6,339 nt of DNA from Bacteroidia bacterium. Lineage in GTDB: Bacteria; Bacteroidota; Bacteroidia; Bacteroidales; VadinHA17. Below the pieces are notes generated by a model. It did not search any database. It had not been told where the DNA came from and was given only the letters and a program-made list of their open reading frames with translations. The position numbers and the translations under genes are program-made. Shown here piece after piece: positions 4,213 through 6,339 of this stretch; the stretch's first letter is position 1, and each line of letters starts with the position of its first letter. The stretch is taken from the NCBI GenBank assembly GCA_026391515.1, contig JAPLEC010000398.1, positions 1-6,339 on the forward strand, read 5' to 3'.

Positions 4213-6339
4213 ATGGAAGCTTTTTTTCTTTTCATATATAACTTTTTCAGGAACAGGAAGTTACTGTTTTTTACTATTATCTTACTCTTTGGAATAGTTC
4301 TTGCATTCCTGGCAACCAGAATCAAGCTGGAGGAAGATATCTCTAAATCTGTATCCTTTGAAAATGATAAAGCTACCCTGATACTTAACCAATCAGGATT
4401 CACCAATAAAGTTGTTCTGAATATCTTTAACAGCGATACACTAAAAGCACCTGAACCTGACAAATTTATTTCGTTTGCTGAAGAACTGGTTGAGTCGCTG
4501 GAAAGCAGTGAATATAATCAATTCATTAAACAGGCTACCTATAAAATCAGTGATGATTTCATGGAAGATGTAATGAGTTTCTTCTATGAGAACTTACCCA
4601 TATTTCTTGAAGAAAAGGATTATCAGAAGATTGATAGTCTGCTTTTACCTGAAGCTATTGACATATCACTGGAAAAGAATTATAAAACTCTAATCTCTCC
4701 CGCAAGCTTTGCGTTAAAGAAATATATTCTGCAGGATCCGGTTGGAATAAGCTCCATATCACTGTCGAAACTCAGACAGTTTCAACTGGGAGATGATTAT
4801 CAGATTATTGATGGATACATATTTGCCAGGAATAAAAGAAATTTGTTTCTTTTTCTAAATCCTGTCAATCCGCCAAGTGAGACGCGCCAGAATGCAATTT
4901 TCTTCCAAAAGCTGGATAAATTATTGAAGTCCTTGTCGGAGAAAAATGGTTCTCCGATCAGAGCTGAATATTATGGAGCTGCTGCAGTCGCTGTTGGAAA
5001 TGCCAAACAGGTAAAAAAGGATATTACTTTAACTGTAACAGTAGCACTGGTTATAATCTTATTTTTTATCGGATGGGCTTTCAGGAGGGTATCAATTGCA
5101 TTTATCAGCTTTTTACCCGGGATTTTTGGAGGAATCCTTGCATTAGCACTGATCTGTATAATAAAGGGGAAAATGTCAACTATTGCCCTGGGAATAGGTT
5201 CGGTATTGCTTGGAATTATTGTCGATTATGCACTTTATATTTATAGCGTCTTTAAGGCTAAGAGATCCATTGAATTGGTTATAAGGGATATGAGCGTACC
5301 GATAATGGTGTGCTCTTTAACAACTGCAATTGCTTTTTTCAGTTTGCTGTTCGTAAAATCGGAGGTACTGAGAGACCTGGGATTATTTGCCGGTATGAGT
5401 ATTTTAGGAGCAGCTTTGTTCTCGCTGATTATTCTGCCGCATTTATTGAAGATAAAAGATGAAACCTACGAAAAGAAATCGAGAACAATAATTGATAAAA
5501 TTGCTGCATATCCATTTGAATCAAACCGTGCCCTTATATTAATGATCCTCATTCTGACAGTGGTCTTTTTCTTCTTTTATAAAAAAGCAGCTTTTGAAAC
5601 CGACATGTATTCAATGAATTATCTTTCTCCAAAAATGAAGGAAGCAGAGAAGAATCTTAAAATATTAAATGACATTTCACTGAAGTCGGTTTATATTTTT
5701 TCAACTGGAAAGACCCTTGACAAAGCATTATCAACAAATGCCCTTGTCACTGTAACTCTCGAGAAAATGATAGCCGGAGATATTTTAAATAACTATACAA
5801 ATGTAGGATCAATCCTTGTTAACGATTCAATACAGAAACACAGAATTCAAAGATGGAGAGATTACTGGACACCTGAGAAAAGATTAAGTGTAGAAAATAC
5901 ACTTATAAGCTCAGGTGAAAAATATGGATTCAGAAAAGATGCATTCAATAAATTCTACATGTTCATTGCAGCGGATTTTCAATCAGCAGATCTCAGTAAA
6001 TTCAATAATCTCAGGTCTCTGTTCTTAAATGATATGATCTCTGAAAGTAAAGAATTATCTATGGTCATGTCTCTTGTCAAAGTAAATGATGAAAACAGAC
6101 ATAGAGTTTATACAACATTTTCAAACGAAAACAATGTAATTGTAATTGACCGTCTGGAAATGACTTCTGATCTTATAAAGGGCATAAGAATGGACTTCGA
6201 TTTATTAGTGAAATTATGCCTGATCTTTGTTACCCTGACATTGATATTTTCTTTCGGGAGATTGGAAACTGGTCTCATTGCTTCTATGCCAATGTTTGTA
6301 AGCTGGCTATGGACCCTGGGATTTATGGGATTGTTCGGA
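4213..6339 (+). CDS. MMPL/RND-superfamily exporter, N-terminal 709 codons (runs off the window)
   Basis: The frame is open from the ATG at 4213 to the window edge. The layout is the RND/MMPL repeat: TM1 at about 17-35, a periplasmic domain at about 37-269, a TM2-TM6 bundle at about 272-410, a cytoplasmic linker, TM7 at about 440-458, a second periplasmic domain at about 460-660, then TM8 (about 664-682) and TM9 (about 690 onward). TM4 carries Asp338-Tyr339 in GIIVDYALYIY, matching the Asp-Tyr proton-relay pair known from MmpL3-type transporters. The segments after TM1 (KLEEDIS) and TM7 (FETDMYSM) reflect the internal duplication. Usual length is about 780-850 residues, so perhaps 70-140 residues are missing. 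The family moves lipids, polyketides or pigments across the inner membrane using the proton gradient. The start is 3 bases after the glycosyltransferase stop, without a Shine-Dalgarno, indicating translational coupling. In a pigment cluster its cargo would be the aryl polyene or its ester; that cargo is inferred. Confidence 0.9.
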   Translation, partial: MEAFFLFIYNFFRNRKLLFFTIILLFGIVLAFLATRIKLEEDISKSVSFENDKATLILNQSGFTNKVVLNIFNSDTLKAPEPDKFISFAEELVESLESSEYNQFIKQATYKISDDFMEDVMSFFYENLPIFLEEKDYQKIDSLLLPEAIDISLEKNYKTLISPASFALKKYILQDPVGISSISLSKLRQFQLGDDYQIIDGYIFARNKRNLFLFLNPVNPPSETRQNAIFFQKLDKLLKSLSEKNGSPIRAEYYGAAAVAVGNAKQVKKDITLTVTVALVIILFFIGWAFRRVSIAFISFLPGIFGGILALALICIIKGKMSTIALGIGSVLLGIIVDYALYIYSVFKAKRSIELVIRDMSVPIMVCSLTTAIAFFSLLFVKSEVLRDLGLFAGMSILGAALFSLIILPHLLKIKDETYEKKSRTIIDKIAAYPFESNRALILMILILTVVFFFFYKKAAFETDMYSMNYLSPKMKEAEKNLKILNDISLKSVYIFSTGKTLDKALSTNALVTVTLEKMIAGDILNNYTNVGSILVNDSIQKHRIQRWRDYWTPEKRLSVENTLISSGEKYGFRKDAFNKFYMFIAADFQSADLSKFNNLRSLFLNDMISESKELSMVMSLVKVNDENRHRVYTTFSNENNVIVIDRLEMTSDLIKGIRMDFDLLVKLCLIFVTLTLIFSFGRLETGLIASMPMFVSWLWTLGFMGLFG

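Noticed and set aside
4098..4463. 121-codon minus-strand reading frame across the glycosyltransferase-exporter junction
   Set aside because: It lies opposite two confidently coding genes and has no recognisable family features; it is a shadow of their codon use.

Overview
The window looks like a Bacteroidetes (Bacteroidota) chromosome fragment. It is AT-rich, the genes lack Shine-Dalgarno sequences, the aromatic amino acid lyase closely resembles the Flavobacterium johnsoniae tyrosine ammonia-lyase as I recall it, and one intergenic repeat carries the TGTCATTCCGA / GAGGAATCT ends that I associate with small dispersed repeats in this phylum. The assignment rests on reading and memory, not on a search.

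Layout. On the minus strand, an aromatic amino acid ammonia-lyase (236-1780) is followed 22 bases later by the N-terminal 71 codons of a FabG-like short-chain reductase (213 down to the window edge). A 258-base AT-rich divergent region (1781-2038) separates them from the plus-strand genes. These are a 221-residue secreted, probably outer-membrane, beta-barrel protein (2039-2704), a family-2 glycosyltransferase fused to a DUF2062 membrane domain (3058-4209), and, 3 bases later, an MMPL/RND-type exporter (4213 to the window edge, 709 codons seen). The 353-base gap between 2704 and 3058 holds a nested inverted-repeat element: two inverted copies of a 38-46 base repeat around a perfect 22-bp hairpin.

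How the genes fit together. A tyrosine/aromatic ammonia-lyase, a FabG-like ketoreductase, a GT2-DUF2062 protein and an MMPL exporter together match one side of a flexirubin / aryl polyene-dialkylresorcinol pigment cluster. In this reading the lyase makes the 4-hydroxycinnamate starter from tyrosine, the reductase works in polyene chain elongation, the glycosyltransferase decorates or anchors the product, and the MMPL protein moves it across the inner membrane. The diagnostic ketosynthases, acyl carrier proteins, CoA/ACP ligase and dehydratases are outside the window, so the pathway call is an inference. The beta-barrel protein is unassigned.

I found no RNA genes, CRISPR array, transposase, or complete undescribed system. 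The nested repeat is the feature least explained by the genes.
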